DNA of 64,000 nt from Pseudomonas vlassakiae. Lineage in GTDB: Bacteria > Pseudomonadota > Gammaproteobacteria > Pseudomonadales > Pseudomonadaceae. The stretch lies in contig NZ_JABWRP020000005.1 in assembly GCF_014269035.2 (NCBI RefSeq), positions 239,032 through 303,031 of the forward strand, written 5' to 3'. Positions 41,481-50,245 of the stretch are shown here, in pieces. A model generated the notes under the pieces. That model saw only the letters and a list, made by a program, of their open reading frames with translations. It was not told the origin of the DNA and made no database searches. How positions within the stretch are numbered: the stretch's first letter is position 1; every line of letters starts with the position of its first letter. The position numbers were made by a program, and so were the translations under genes.

Positions 41481-42845
41481 TCAGGCCTGGTGCAGGTACC
41501 AGCGCCAGTCCTGTTCGCTGACTTCGGCCATGAACTGGCGGTACTCGGCGCGCTTGACCTTCAGGTAGACGCCGAGGAACGCCTCGCCGAGCGCTTCCCG
41601 CGCCCAGTGCGAACGCTCCAGCGCATCGAGGGCTGTCAGCCAGTCGGTGGGCAGGTGCTCGGTGGCCTGGGCATAGCCGTTGCCTTCGACCGGCGCACCC
41701 GGGTCAAGCTGCTCGCGGATGCCACGATGGCTGGCAGCCAGAATCGCGGCGGCAGCCAGGTAGGGGTTGGCATCGGCGCCACAGATGCGATGCTCGACAT
41801 GCCGGCTGTTGGCCGGTCCGCCCGGGACACGCAGGCTGACCGTGCGGTTGTCGACACCCCAGGTCGGTGCCAGCGGGGCGTAGCTGTTGGCCTGGAAGCG
41901 GCGGAACGAGTTGGCGTTGGGGCAGAACAGCAACAACGAGTCACGCAAGTGGTGGAGCATGCCGGCCACTGCCTGGCGCAGCAGTGGGGTACCGGCTTTG
42001 TCATCGCTGGCGAACAGGTTGTTGCCGGCGCTGTCGGCCAGGCTCAGGTGCATGTGCATGCCGGTGCCGGCCAGTTGCGCGAAGGGTTTGGCCATGAAGC
42101 AGGCCTGCATGCCGTGGGCATGGGCCACGCCCTTGACCAGGCGCTTGTAGCGCACAGCCTGGTCCATCGCCTCCAGGGCATCGCCATGTTCCAGGGTGAT
42201 TTCCACCTGGCCGGGGGCGTATTCCGAAATCGCCGTGCGCGCCGGAATGCCCTGGGCTTTGCAGGCAGCGTAGAGGTCGGCGAGGAAGGGTTCGATCTGT
42301 TCCAGTTCACGCAGCCCGTAGACCTGGGTAGTGCGTGGGCGGCCGCCGTCGTGGTCCAGTGCGGGTTGCGGGCGGCCTTGGGCGTCGCGCTGCTGGTCGA
42401 GCAGGTAGAACTCCAGCTCGCAGGCCATCACCGGGTGGTAACCGTCGGCCTTGAGCGCTTCGATGGTACGCAGCAATACATGGCGCGGGTCGGCGACACT
42501 GGCGGGCAGGCCTTCGCTCGGGTGCATGCTGACCTGCACGGCGGCAGTCGGCACGCGGCGCCAAGGCAGGCGCACCAGGCTGCCTTGCAACGGGTAGGCG
42601 CGGCAGTCGATGTCACCGACATCCCAGACCAGGCCGGAGTTTTCCACGTCGTCGCCATTGAGGGTCAGGCCGAGGATGGTGCTGGGGAGCGGGCGGCCGC
42701 TCTGGTAGACCGCCAGCAGCTCCTCGCGGTGCAGCAGCTTGCCGCGTGGCACACCGTTGGCGTCGAGGATGAACAGTTCGAACAGTTCGATATCGGGGTT
42801 TTCGGCCAGGAAACGGCTGGCGTGCTCTACAGGTGCAAAGTGCAT
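41481..42845 (-). CDS. puuA: Gamma-glutamylpolyamine synthetase (glutamine synthetase family)
   Basis: Predicted 454-residue glutamine synthetase-family ligase that joins glutamate to putrescine or related amines. The beta-grasp N-terminal domain is followed by the catalytic domain with ISEYAPGQVEI, GTGMHMHLSL and NRTVSLRVPGGPANSRHVEHRICGADANPYLA, in the normal order. The ATG at 42845 is used; a GTG at 42860 (adds VSESI) is in frame and has no better ribosome site. Followed directly by puuB. About 530 bp upstream of it lies a region with a small ORF and a REP pair. Confidence 0.88.
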   Translation of the reverse strand: MHFAPVEHASRFLAENPDIELFELFILDANGVPRGKLLHREELLAVYQSGRPLPSTILGLTLNGDDVENSGLVWDVGDIDCRAYPLQGSLVRLPWRRVPTAAVQVSMHPSEGLPASVADPRHVLLRTIEALKADGYHPVMACELEFYLLDQQRDAQGRPQPALDHDGGRPRTTQVYGLRELEQIEPFLADLYAACKAQGIPARTAISEYAPGQVEITLEHGDALEAMDQAVRYKRLVKGVAHAHGMQACFMAKPFAQLAGTGMHMHLSLADSAGNNLFASDDKAGTPLLRQAVAGMLHHLRDSLLLFCPNANSFRRFQANSYAPLAPTWGVDNRTVSLRVPGGPANSRHVEHRICGADANPYLAAAAILAASHRGIREQLDPGAPVEGNGYAQATEHLPTDWLTALDALERSHWAREALGEAFLGVYLKVKRAEYRQFMAEVSEQDWRWYLHQA

Positions 42846-42928
42846 GATGGATTCGCTCACAGGCGCATAGGACCCGCGCGCAGGCGCGGTCCAGCGGAGA
42901 CAAACGGCCGCACGGCGGCCGGGTTTGG

Positions 42929-43144
42929 TCACACAGGCGTGAGCGAAGCATCCGGTGGGCGTGCATGGCGGCAATGCCACAGGGCCCAGAAGGCGAGAAT
43001 GATGTGGACCAGCGGATTTTCACCGGCGCGGGACCGAGCCTTCGCGAGCGAAGGGCGGGACGACGGTGGAACGATGGTCTGGACGGGAGTCATGCCTTTG
43101 ATACTCACATGCGGCGTAAGGTTGATTAAAGCAGTGAATGGCAA
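42929..43144 (-). CDS. Possible small protein or leader upstream of puuA
   Basis: An open frame of 71 codons beginning with TTG at 43144, nine bases after a strong AGGAGA. The product starts MPFTALINL, contains a PPSSRPSLAKARSRAG basic stretch and a hydrophobic helix VHIILAFWALW, and ends about 84 bp before puuA. I do not recognise it. Alternative in-frame starts are GTG at 43108 and ATG at 43093. A second frame from a GTG directly after AGGAGA encodes a shorter 43-residue peptide. It could be a leader that regulates puuA or an unrelated small membrane protein. Confidence 0.35.
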   Translation of the reverse strand: MPFTALINLTPHVSIKGMTPVQTIVPPSSRPSLAKARSRAGENPLVHIILAFWALWHCRHARPPDASLTPV

Positions 43145-43175
43145 CGTTCACGTCTCTCCTGGCTAAACATTCGTA

Positions 43176-43290
43176 CTGCCTGTGCCGGCCTCTTCGCGGG
43201 TAAACCCGCTCTTACAGGATTGCATCAGGCTGACTAAGGTGCGGTCCCTGTAGGAGCGGGTTTACCCGCGAAGAGGCCGGCACAGGCAGC
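43176..43290. repeat. Large convergent REP pair
   Basis: CTGCCTGTGCCGGCCTCTTCGCGGGTAAACCCGCTCTTACAGG and, 28 bp on, its near-perfect reverse complement. The arms are about 43 bp with single mismatches, the best conserved family-A pair here. It lies 86 bp before the hrpA start. Confidence 0.9.
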
Positions 43291-43376
43291 AGAAAACCGG
43301 CAAATCTGCGACAATCGCGCATCCTTCGAATGCCGATCATGAAAAAGCAGGCCCACCTGCATCACTAAAAAGCCCC

Positions 43377-46300
43377 ATGACTGACCAAGCCATCGACAAA
43401 CTGCTGCAAAACCTCGACCACGCCATGATCGCCGAGCGCCACCGCCTGCGTCGGCAACTGCATGAGCTGCGCAAGCGCCCCGACGAGGCCAAGCTGGCGC
43501 AGTGGGTAGAAAAGGTCCAGGCATCTTGCGCCCAGGTCACTGCCCGGCAGAACAGCGTGCCGCAGATCCGCTACGACGACAGCCTGCCGATTGCCGCCAA
43601 GCGCGACGAGATCAAGAAAGCCCTGGCCGAAAACCAGGTGCTGGTGATCGCCGGCGAAACCGGTTCGGGCAAGACCACCCAGTTGCCGAAGATCTGCCTG
43701 GAACTGGGCCGTGGCAGCCATGGCCTGATCGCCCATACCCAGCCGCGGCGAATTGCAGCGCGCAGCGTCGCCGCGCGGGTTGCCGAAGAACTCGGCACGC
43801 CATTGGGCGGGCTGGTCGGCTACCAGGTGCGCTTCGAAGACCAGAGTGATGCCAACACCTTGGTCAAGCTGATGACCGACGGCATCCTCCTGGCCGAAAC
43901 CCAGCACGACCGCTTCCTCGAACGCTACGACACGATCATTGTCGACGAAGCCCACGAGCGCAGCCTGAACATCGATTTCCTGCTCGGCTACCTGAAGACC
44001 CTGCTGCCCCGCCGTCCGGACCTGAAGCTGATCATCACCTCGGCGACCATTGACCTGGAGCGCTTTTCCAAGCACTTCGACAATGCGCCGATCATCGAGG
44101 TGTCGGGCCGTACTTTCCCGGTGGAAACCTGGTACCGCCCGCTGACCAGCGAGCAGGACGAGGAAGGCAATCAGGTCGAGGACGACCTGACCGTCGACCA
44201 GGCGATTCTGGCGTCCCTCGACGAGATCGCGCAGCACGAGCGCAGCGTGGGCAAAGGCCCCGGCGATGTGCTGGTGTTCCTCCCGGGCGAGCGGGAAATC
44301 CGCGATGCCGCAGAAATCCTGCGCAAGGCGCAACTGCGCCACACCGAGATCCTGCCGCTGTATGCGCGCCTGTCGCCGGCCGAGCAGCAGCGCATCTTCC
44401 AGTCGCACACCGGGCGCCGCGTGGTGCTCGCCACCAACGTCGCGGAAACCTCGCTGACCGTGCCCGGTATCCGTTACGTGATCGATACCGGAACCGCGCG
44501 CATCAGCCGCTACAGCTACCGCGCCAAGGTCCAGCGCCTGCCGATCGAGGCCGTGTCCCAGGCCAGCGCCAACCAGCGCAAGGGCCGCTGCGGCCGGGTC
44601 GAGCCGGGCATCTGCATCCGACTGTACAGCGAAGAAGATTTCAACAGCCGCCCGGCCTTCACCGACCCTGAGATCCTGCGCACCAACCTGGCGGCGGTGA
44701 TCCTGCAGATGCTGCACCTGCGCCTGGGCGCGATCGACGCTTTCCCGTTCATCGAGCCGCCCGATGGCAAGGCCATCAGCGATGGCTTCAACCTGTTGCA
44801 GGAGCTGTCGGCGGTCAACCGGGAGAACCAGCTGACGCCGATCGGCCGTCAGCTGGCGCGCCTGCCGATCGACCCGCGGCTGGGCCGTATGTTGCTCGAA
44901 GGTGCCCGTCAGGGCAGCCTGCAGGAAGTGTTGATCGTCACCAGCGCACTCTCGGTGCAGGACCCACGCGAGCGACCGCCGGAGCGCCAGCAGGCCGCCG
45001 ACCAGGCCCATGCCCAGTGGAAGGACGCCGATACCGACTTCGCCGCGCTGGTCAACTTGTGGCGCGGTTTCGAAGAGCAGCGCCAGGCGCTGACGGCCAG
45101 CCCGCTGCGCAACTGGTGCCGCAAGAACTTCCTGAATTACCTGCGCCTGCGTGAGTGGCGCGATGCCCATCGCCAGCTGTCGCTGATCTGCCGCGAGTTG
45201 CAACTGACGGTCAACAAAGAGCCGTCCGACTACCAGAAGGTGCACAAGGCAATCCTCAGTGGCCTGCTCAGCCAGATCGGCCAGAAGACCGAAGAGGGCG
45301 ATTACCAGGGCGCCCGCCAGCGGCGCTTCTGGGTGCATCCGTCTTCTGGCATCGGTCGCAAGCGCCCGCAGTGGGTAATGGCCGCCGAACTGGTGGAAAC
45401 CACCAAGCTGTATGCGCGCATGGTCGCCAGGATCGAGCCTGACTGGATCGAGCCGCTGGCAACCCACCTGATCAAGAAGAATCATTTCGAGCCGCACTGG
45501 GAAAAGAAGCGTGGGCAAGTGGTGGCCTATGAGCAGATCACCCTGTACGGCTTGATCCTGGTGGGTCGGCGCCCGGTGCATTTTGGCCCGATCGACCCCG
45601 TCACCTCGCGTGAGCTGTTCATTCGCGAGGGCCTGGTGGGGGGTGAAATCCAGTCGAAGGCCAAATGCCTGGCCGCCAACAAGCGCCTGCTCGAGGAACT
45701 CGACGAACTGGAGGCCAAGGCCCGGCGGCGTGACATTCTCGCCGATGAAGAAACCCTGTACGCCTTCTACGAAGCACGTTTGCCGGCGGAGATCCATCAG
45801 ACCGCGACCTTCGATGCCTGGTACCGCATGACCAGCCAGAAGGACCCGAACCTGCTGATCATGCGCGAGGAAGACGTGTTGGCCCGCGAGGCCAGCGAAG
45901 TCACCGCCGCGCAGTACCCAGACAGCCTGCAGGTGGGTGAACTGCGCCTGCCGCTGACTTACCACTTCGAGCCGGGCCACCCGCGTGACGGCGTGACCGT
46001 CAGGGTGCCGGCGCCGCTGTTGCCGAACCTGCCGGGCGAGCGCCTGGAGTGGCTGGTGCCAGGCTTGCTGGAGGCCAAGTGCGTAGCCTTGGTGCGCAAC
46101 TTGCCCAAGGCGCTGCGCAAGAACTTCGTGCCGGTGCCGGACTTCGTCAAGGCCTCGCTGGCGCGCATGAGCTTTGGCCAGGGCGCGTTGCCCCAGGCGC
46201 TGGGCCAGGAGTTGCTGCGCATGACCGGCGCGCGGGTTTCCGATGAGGCCTGGGCCGAGTCGGTCAACCTGGTCGAAGGCCACCTGCGCATGAACATCGA

Positions 46301-47282
46301 AGTGGTTGATGGCCAAGGCAAGTTCCTTGGCGAAGGCCGTGACCTGGCCGAACTGACCGCGCGCTTTGCCGCCGCCAGCCAGGCCGCGTTGGCCGTGCCG
46401 CGTACCGAGAAGAACGAGCAGCCGGTGCAGGCCAAGGCCTTCAGCGAGGTCAAGCAGACCGCCCAGCAGAAGATCGCCGGCCTGTCGATGACCGTGTACC
46501 CGGCGCTGGTGGAAGAAAACGGCACTGTGCGTGAGGGCCGTTTCTCGACCCAGGCCGAAGCCGAGTTCCAGCACCGCCGGGCCTTGCAGCGCCTGTTGCT
46601 GCAGCAGTTGGCAGAACCTGCCAAGTTCCTGCGCGGCAAGCTGCCGGGGCTGACCGAGCTGGGCCTGCTGTATCGTGAACTGGGCCGGATCGAAGCGCTG
46701 GTGGAGGACATTCTGTTGGCCAGCCTGGACAGCTGCATCCTCGACGGTGAAGCGACGTTGCCGCGTGACGGAGCAGCCCTGGCCGGGCTGGCCGAACGCA
46801 AGCGCGGCAGCTGGGCCGAGCATGCCGAACGCCTTGCCCGCCAGACGCTGGAAGTGCTGAAGCTGTGGCACGGTTTGCAAAAGCGCTTCAAGGGCAAGAT
46901 CGACCTGAGCCAGGCCGTGGCGCTGAACGATATCAAGCAGCAACTGGCCAACCTGGTGTATCCGGGCTTCGTGCGCGAGACCCCGGCAGCCTGGTTCAAG
47001 GAATTGCCGCGCTACCTCAAGGCGGTGGAATTGCGCCTGGAGAAGCTGGGCGCCCAAGTGCAGAAGGACCGCGTGTGGAGCGGCGAGCTGGGCAACTTGT
47101 GGGCGCAGTACAAGGCGCGGGCCGACAAGCATGCCCAGGAAGGCAAGCGCGATGAACAGCTGACCTTGTACCGCTGGTGGCTGGAAGAGTATCGGGTGTC
47201 GTTGTTTGCCCAGCAGTTGGGCACCAAGGTGCCGATTTCCGACAAGCGATTGAGCAAGCAGTGGAGCCAGGTGGAAGGCTAA
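43377..47282 (+). CDS. hrpA: ATP-dependent RNA helicase HrpA
   Basis: Predicted 1301-residue DEAH-box helicase. Walker A is G93-E-T-G-S-G-K-T100, the DEAH box is at about residue 188 in IIVDEAHERS, and SATI, the motif V/VI TNVAETSLTVPGIRYVIDTG and QRKGRCGRVEPG follow. The HA2 and OB-fold domains and the long HrpA-specific C-terminal extension are present. HrpA rescues stalled ribosomes and processes mRNAs in E. coli. A similar-length antisense ORF exists but has no recognisable domain. It ends 9 bp before a REP pair region. Confidence 0.94.
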   Translation: MTDQAIDKLLQNLDHAMIAERHRLRRQLHELRKRPDEAKLAQWVEKVQASCAQVTARQNSVPQIRYDDSLPIAAKRDEIKKALAENQVLVIAGETGSGKTTQLPKICLELGRGSHGLIAHTQPRRIAARSVAARVAEELGTPLGGLVGYQVRFEDQSDANTLVKLMTDGILLAETQHDRFLERYDTIIVDEAHERSLNIDFLLGYLKTLLPRRPDLKLIITSATIDLERFSKHFDNAPIIEVSGRTFPVETWYRPLTSEQDEEGNQVEDDLTVDQAILASLDEIAQHERSVGKGPGDVLVFLPGEREIRDAAEILRKAQLRHTEILPLYARLSPAEQQRIFQSHTGRRVVLATNVAETSLTVPGIRYVIDTGTARISRYSYRAKVQRLPIEAVSQASANQRKGRCGRVEPGICIRLYSEEDFNSRPAFTDPEILRTNLAAVILQMLHLRLGAIDAFPFIEPPDGKAISDGFNLLQELSAVNRENQLTPIGRQLARLPIDPRLGRMLLEGARQGSLQEVLIVTSALSVQDPRERPPERQQAADQAHAQWKDADTDFAALVNLWRGFEEQRQALTASPLRNWCRKNFLNYLRLREWRDAHRQLSLICRELQLTVNKEPSDYQKVHKAILSGLLSQIGQKTEEGDYQGARQRRFWVHPSSGIGRKRPQWVMAAELVETTKLYARMVARIEPDWIEPLATHLIKKNHFEPHWEKKRGQVVAYEQITLYGLILVGRRPVHFGPIDPVTSRELFIREGLVGGEIQSKAKCLAANKRLLEELDELEAKARRRDILADEETLYAFYEARLPAEIHQTATFDAWYRMTSQKDPNLLIMREEDVLAREASEVTAAQYPDSLQVGELRLPLTYHFEPGHPRDGVTVRVPAPLLPNLPGERLEWLVPGLLEAKCVALVRNLPKALRKNFVPVPDFVKASLARMSFGQGALPQALGQELLRMTGARVSDEAWAESVNLVEGHLRMNIEVVDGQGKFLGEGRDLAELTARFAAASQAALAVPRTEKNEQPVQAKAFSEVKQTAQQKIAGLSMTVYPALVEENGTVREGRFSTQAEAEFQHRRALQRLLLQQLAEPAKFLRGKLPGLTELGLLYRELGRIEALVEDILLASLDSCILDGEATLPRDGAALAGLAERKRGSWAEHAERLARQTLEVLKLWHGLQKRFKGKIDLSQAVALNDIKQQLANLVYPGFVRETPAAWFKELPRYLKAVELRLEKLGAQVQKDRVWSGELGNLWAQYKARADKHAQEGKRDEQLTLYRWWLEEYRVSLFAQQLGTKVPISDKRLSKQWSQVEG

Positions 47283-47330
47283 CTGCCTTGATTTGTGGCA
47301 CACTTCGTTGGATTTGGGGCCGCTTTGCGG

Positions 47331-47400
47331 TCCATCGCGGATAAATCCGCTCCTACACGTATCGGCACCACCCTGTAGGAGCGGATTTATCCGCGATCGA
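47331..47400. repeat. REP pair after hrpA
   Basis: GGTCCATCGCGGATAAATCCGCTCCTACACG is matched by CCTGTAGGAGCGGATTTATCCGCGATCGA, a family-A variant with GGATTTAT in the core, at the 3' end of hrpA. Confidence 0.75.
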
Positions 47401-47500
47401 GGGCGCAGCCCTCGCCGTAAAATTGGTACTAAAGTGCCATTGTTCTGTCATATTCCCAGCCAGCGCCCCGTGGCGATGGCCTTTGAGCAGAGGACCGATC

Positions 47501-48622
47501 GTGCATAACGTCGTGATCAGCGGCACCGGCCTGTATACCCCGGCCCAGAGCATTTCCAACGAAGAACTGGTGGCCTCCTTCAATACCTGGTCGCAGCAGT
47601 ACAACCAGGACAACGCCGCCGCCATCGAGCGTGGCGAAATCGAAGCAGCCCCCCTGTCCGACGCCGCCTTCATTGAAAAGGCCTCGGGCATCAAGAGCCG
47701 TTTCGTCATGGACAAGGCCGGCATCCTCGACCCGCAACGCATGAAGCCGCGCCTGCCAGAGCGCTCGAATGATGAGCAGTCGATCCTCTGCGAAATGGGC
47801 GTGGCCGCTGCACGCCAAGCCCTGGAGCGCGCGGGTCGTACCCCGGCGGACGTCGACGGCGTGATCGTCGCCTGCTCCAACCTGCAGCGCCCATACCCTG
47901 CCATCGCCATCGAAGTGCAACAAGCGCTGGGCATCGACGGCTTCGCCTTCGACATGAACGTGGCCTGCTCGTCGGCCACCTTCGGCATCCAGACCGCTGC
48001 CAACAGCGTGCAACTGGGCCAGGCGCGGGCACTGCTGGTGGTCAGCCCGGAAATCTGCACCGGCCACCTGAACTTCCGTGACCGCGACAGCCACTTCATC
48101 TTTGGTGATGCCGCCACGGCGGTGCTGGTCGAGCGTGCCGACCAGGCCACTTCGGCGCACCAGTTCGACATCGTTGGCACCAAGCTGCAGACGTCGTTCT
48201 CCAACAACATCCGCAACAACTTCGGCTTCCTCAACCGCGCAGCGGAAGAGGGTATCGGTGCGCCGGACAAACTGTTCGTGCAGGAAGGCCGCAAGGTGTT
48301 CCGCGAAGTCTGCCCGATGGTCGCCGAGCTGATCGGCAAGCACCTGGGCGAAAACGACCTGCAACCGTCCGACGTCAAGCGCTTCTGGCTGCACCAGGCC
48401 AACCTGAGCATGAACCACCTGATCGTCAAGAAACTGCTGGGGCGTGAGGTGAGCGAGGAAGAGGCACCGGTGATTCTCGACCGCTATGCCAACACCAGTT
48501 CGGCGGGCTCGGTGATTGCGTTCCACTTGTATCAGGATGATCTGGCCAAAGGGTCGCTTGGCGTGCTGAGCTCGTTTGGTGCGGGCTATTCGATTGGTAG
48601 CGTGATTTTGCGTAAGCGTTGA
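47501..48622 (+). CDS. Beta-ketoacyl-ACP synthase III family protein (FabH2-like)
   Basis: Predicted 373-residue thiolase-fold condensing enzyme. The triad is C156 in MNVACSSATFG, H298 in WLHQANLSMN and N331 in RYANTSSAGS. It is longer than FabH (about 317) and resembles the P. aeruginosa PA3286 type that condenses medium-chain acyl-CoA with malonyl-ACP, diverting beta-oxidation intermediates into fatty acid synthesis. The start is GTG at 47501 with AGAGGA seven bases upstream. Its proximity to fadD genes fits that metabolic link. It ends at a strong terminator. Confidence 0.85.
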   Translation: MHNVVISGTGLYTPAQSISNEELVASFNTWSQQYNQDNAAAIERGEIEAAPLSDAAFIEKASGIKSRFVMDKAGILDPQRMKPRLPERSNDEQSILCEMGVAAARQALERAGRTPADVDGVIVACSNLQRPYPAIAIEVQQALGIDGFAFDMNVACSSATFGIQTAANSVQLGQARALLVVSPEICTGHLNFRDRDSHFIFGDAATAVLVERADQATSAHQFDIVGTKLQTSFSNNIRNNFGFLNRAAEEGIGAPDKLFVQEGRKVFREVCPMVAELIGKHLGENDLQPSDVKRFWLHQANLSMNHLIVKKLLGREVSEEEAPVILDRYANTSSAGSVIAFHLYQDDLAKGSLGVLSSFGAGYSIGSVILRKR

Positions 48623-48631
48623 CCTCGAGAT

Positions 48632-48660
48632 AGCTGGGGCTGCGAAGCAGCCCCAGCTTT
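48632..48660 (+). terminator. Intrinsic terminator of the FabH2-like gene
   Basis: AGCTGGGGCTGC and GCAGCCCCAGCT form a 12-bp perfect stem with GAA loop, followed by TT and TCTC, 10 bp after the stop. Confidence 0.8.
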
Positions 48661-48669
48661 CTCACAGGC

Positions 48670-48713
48670 AAAAAAAGGCGGGAAACGCCGGATGGGGTCG
48701 GCATTTCCCGCCT
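48670..48713 (-). terminator. Intrinsic terminator of the porin gene
   Basis: On the minus strand AGGCGGGAAATGCC and GGCGTTTCCCGCCT form a 14-bp stem with one mismatch, followed by a run of T (AAAAAA at 48670-48676 on the plus strand). Confidence 0.85.
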
Positions 48714-48739
48714 CAGAGTGAAGCAGAGGCGTCTGCAGC

Positions 48740-49984
48740 TTAGAACTTGGCTTCCAGGTCCACCTGCAGGGTGTCTACGTCGGCGTCGCTGTTCGGCAGG
48801 TTGGAGTAGTCGGTCTTGGCCATCATGTAGGCCGCGCCGACGCCGAAGTTCTTGTCGATTTCATAACCGACCTTGAACTTGTGACCACGGGAACCGGTGA
48901 AGCCGTTACCGAAGTCGGAGTCGGTGAACAGGCTGACTACGCCGTTACGCTGGACGTCGCGGTAGTTGTAGTCCAGGCTCCAGGCGCCGATCTTGGACTT
49001 CAAGCCAGCCAGCCAGGCAGTGTCCTTGCCATCGGTACTTTCGGTGTTCTTCACGTACTGGCCATAAGCCGACAGCGGGATGGCGAAGCCGGTGAAATCG
49101 AGCTGGCCGAAGCCTTCCACGAGCTGGAACTCGTTAGTGGTGTTGCCCAGCGAAGCCAGGGCTGCCGAGGCCTTGTCGTTGTCGTAGCCATAGATACTGG
49201 CACCGACAGTGACCTTGACGGCGTCAGCCGCGTTGAACTTGGTCCCCAGCTGGGCAGCGTACAGCTGTGCGTCGTGCTTGTACTGCACGCCGTCGCCGTC
49301 GACGTTGTCCTTCAGGTTGTAATGGCCGATGCTGCCGAAGACTTCGGCCGGGCCGGCGTTGGTCTTGTAAGTGACGGCCACGCCTTCCGGGTTGATGTCG
49401 CTGTCCCAGATGATGTCGCCCATGCTCACCCACGGCTGCATCATCTTGCCGCCGATCAGGTGCAGGTTAGGGACGGCAGTCGGGTGCCAGTCGAGGTAGG
49501 CCAGGTCGACCCACAGCGATTTCTTCTCGAAGTAGTTGTCCAGGCTCTGGTTGGTCGAGCGGGCATCGGCGCTGCTGCCGGTGGCCACACGCACGCCGGC
49601 GTCGACCTGCGGGTTGATCTCGCTGTAGAAGCCGACGCGGGCACGGACGCGTTCACGGTCCTGGTTGCCACTGCGGGCGATCGGGTTGTCGACGTTGACG
49701 TCTTCGTAACGCAGGCGTACATCACCTTTGATCTGGGTCTTGGCGGCCCATGCCACTTTTTGTTCGAAAGAGCTCATACGGTCGGACTGAGCTTTCTGGT
49801 CGGCCTTTTCCTTGGTTTCTTGTGCCAGGTCGCCCTGCAGTTCGTTGTACTGCGCCTGGTTGATCGAGCCATTGGCGCGGAGCATTTCGAGCAGCTTGGC
49901 GTCGACGGCCGCACTGGCCGGAGTACTCAGAGCCAGCATCATGCCGGTGAGGCTCACTCCGGTAAGTGTAGAAACAAGACGCAT
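48740..49984 (-). CDS. Outer-membrane porin (putative porin family)
   Basis: Predicted 414-residue outer-membrane beta-barrel. A signal peptide (1-26, LALSTPASA then AVD) is followed by a short coiled-coil helix (LLEMLRANGSINQAQYNELQGDLAQETKEKADQ), then QIKGDVRLRYEDV, and alternating strands up to the terminal ...LQVDLEAKF ending in aromatic F, as needed for BAM recognition. The substrate is unknown. ATG at 49984 has GGGAGA six bases upstream. Highly expressed porins commonly have their own strong terminator, as here. Confidence 0.87.
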   Translation of the reverse strand: MRLVSTLTGVSLTGMMLALSTPASAAVDAKLLEMLRANGSINQAQYNELQGDLAQETKEKADQKAQSDRMSSFEQKVAWAAKTQIKGDVRLRYEDVNVDNPIARSGNQDRERVRARVGFYSEINPQVDAGVRVATGSSADARSTNQSLDNYFEKKSLWVDLAYLDWHPTAVPNLHLIGGKMMQPWVSMGDIIWDSDINPEGVAVTYKTNAGPAEVFGSIGHYNLKDNVDGDGVQYKHDAQLYAAQLGTKFNAADAVKVTVGASIYGYDNDKASAALASLGNTTNEFQLVEGFGQLDFTGFAIPLSAYGQYVKNTESTDGKDTAWLAGLKSKIGAWSLDYNYRDVQRNGVVSLFTDSDFGNGFTGSRGHKFKVGYEIDKNFGVGAAYMMAKTDYSNLPNSDADVDTLQVDLEAKF

Positions 49985-50245
49985 AAGGTTCTCCCTACTT
50001 GAAAGATTCGGGGAGGCTCAGCGCCCACCCCCATGTTGGCATGTCTTCGGAAAGGGCCTGACTAGACAGGTTCTAGGGTTCCGGAAAACAGGCGCAAGTA
50101 TTGCGGGGGCGAATGACAGAATAATGTCCAATTAGTGGCACTGCGGTTAAGTAATTGAGAATGAAAGGCGAAACGGGCCAATGCTGATTTGAGCGATGGG
50201 CCTCTGTTGGCTGATACTGATGGCCTTGCACAGCGAGTCGAAAAC

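Noticed and set aside
43365..47303. 1312-codon open frame antisense to hrpA
   Set aside because: It mirrors the hrpA gene in the complementary frame; its translation is low-complexity (Leu/Gln/Gly/Ala) and shows no domain. Long antisense frames are expected from high-GC codon bias.
50189..50245. Longer start of the DUF482 gene at TTG 50189
   Set aside because: Homology starts near LYSLAHLRD and the upstream 19 residues do not resemble the family; kept only as an alternative.
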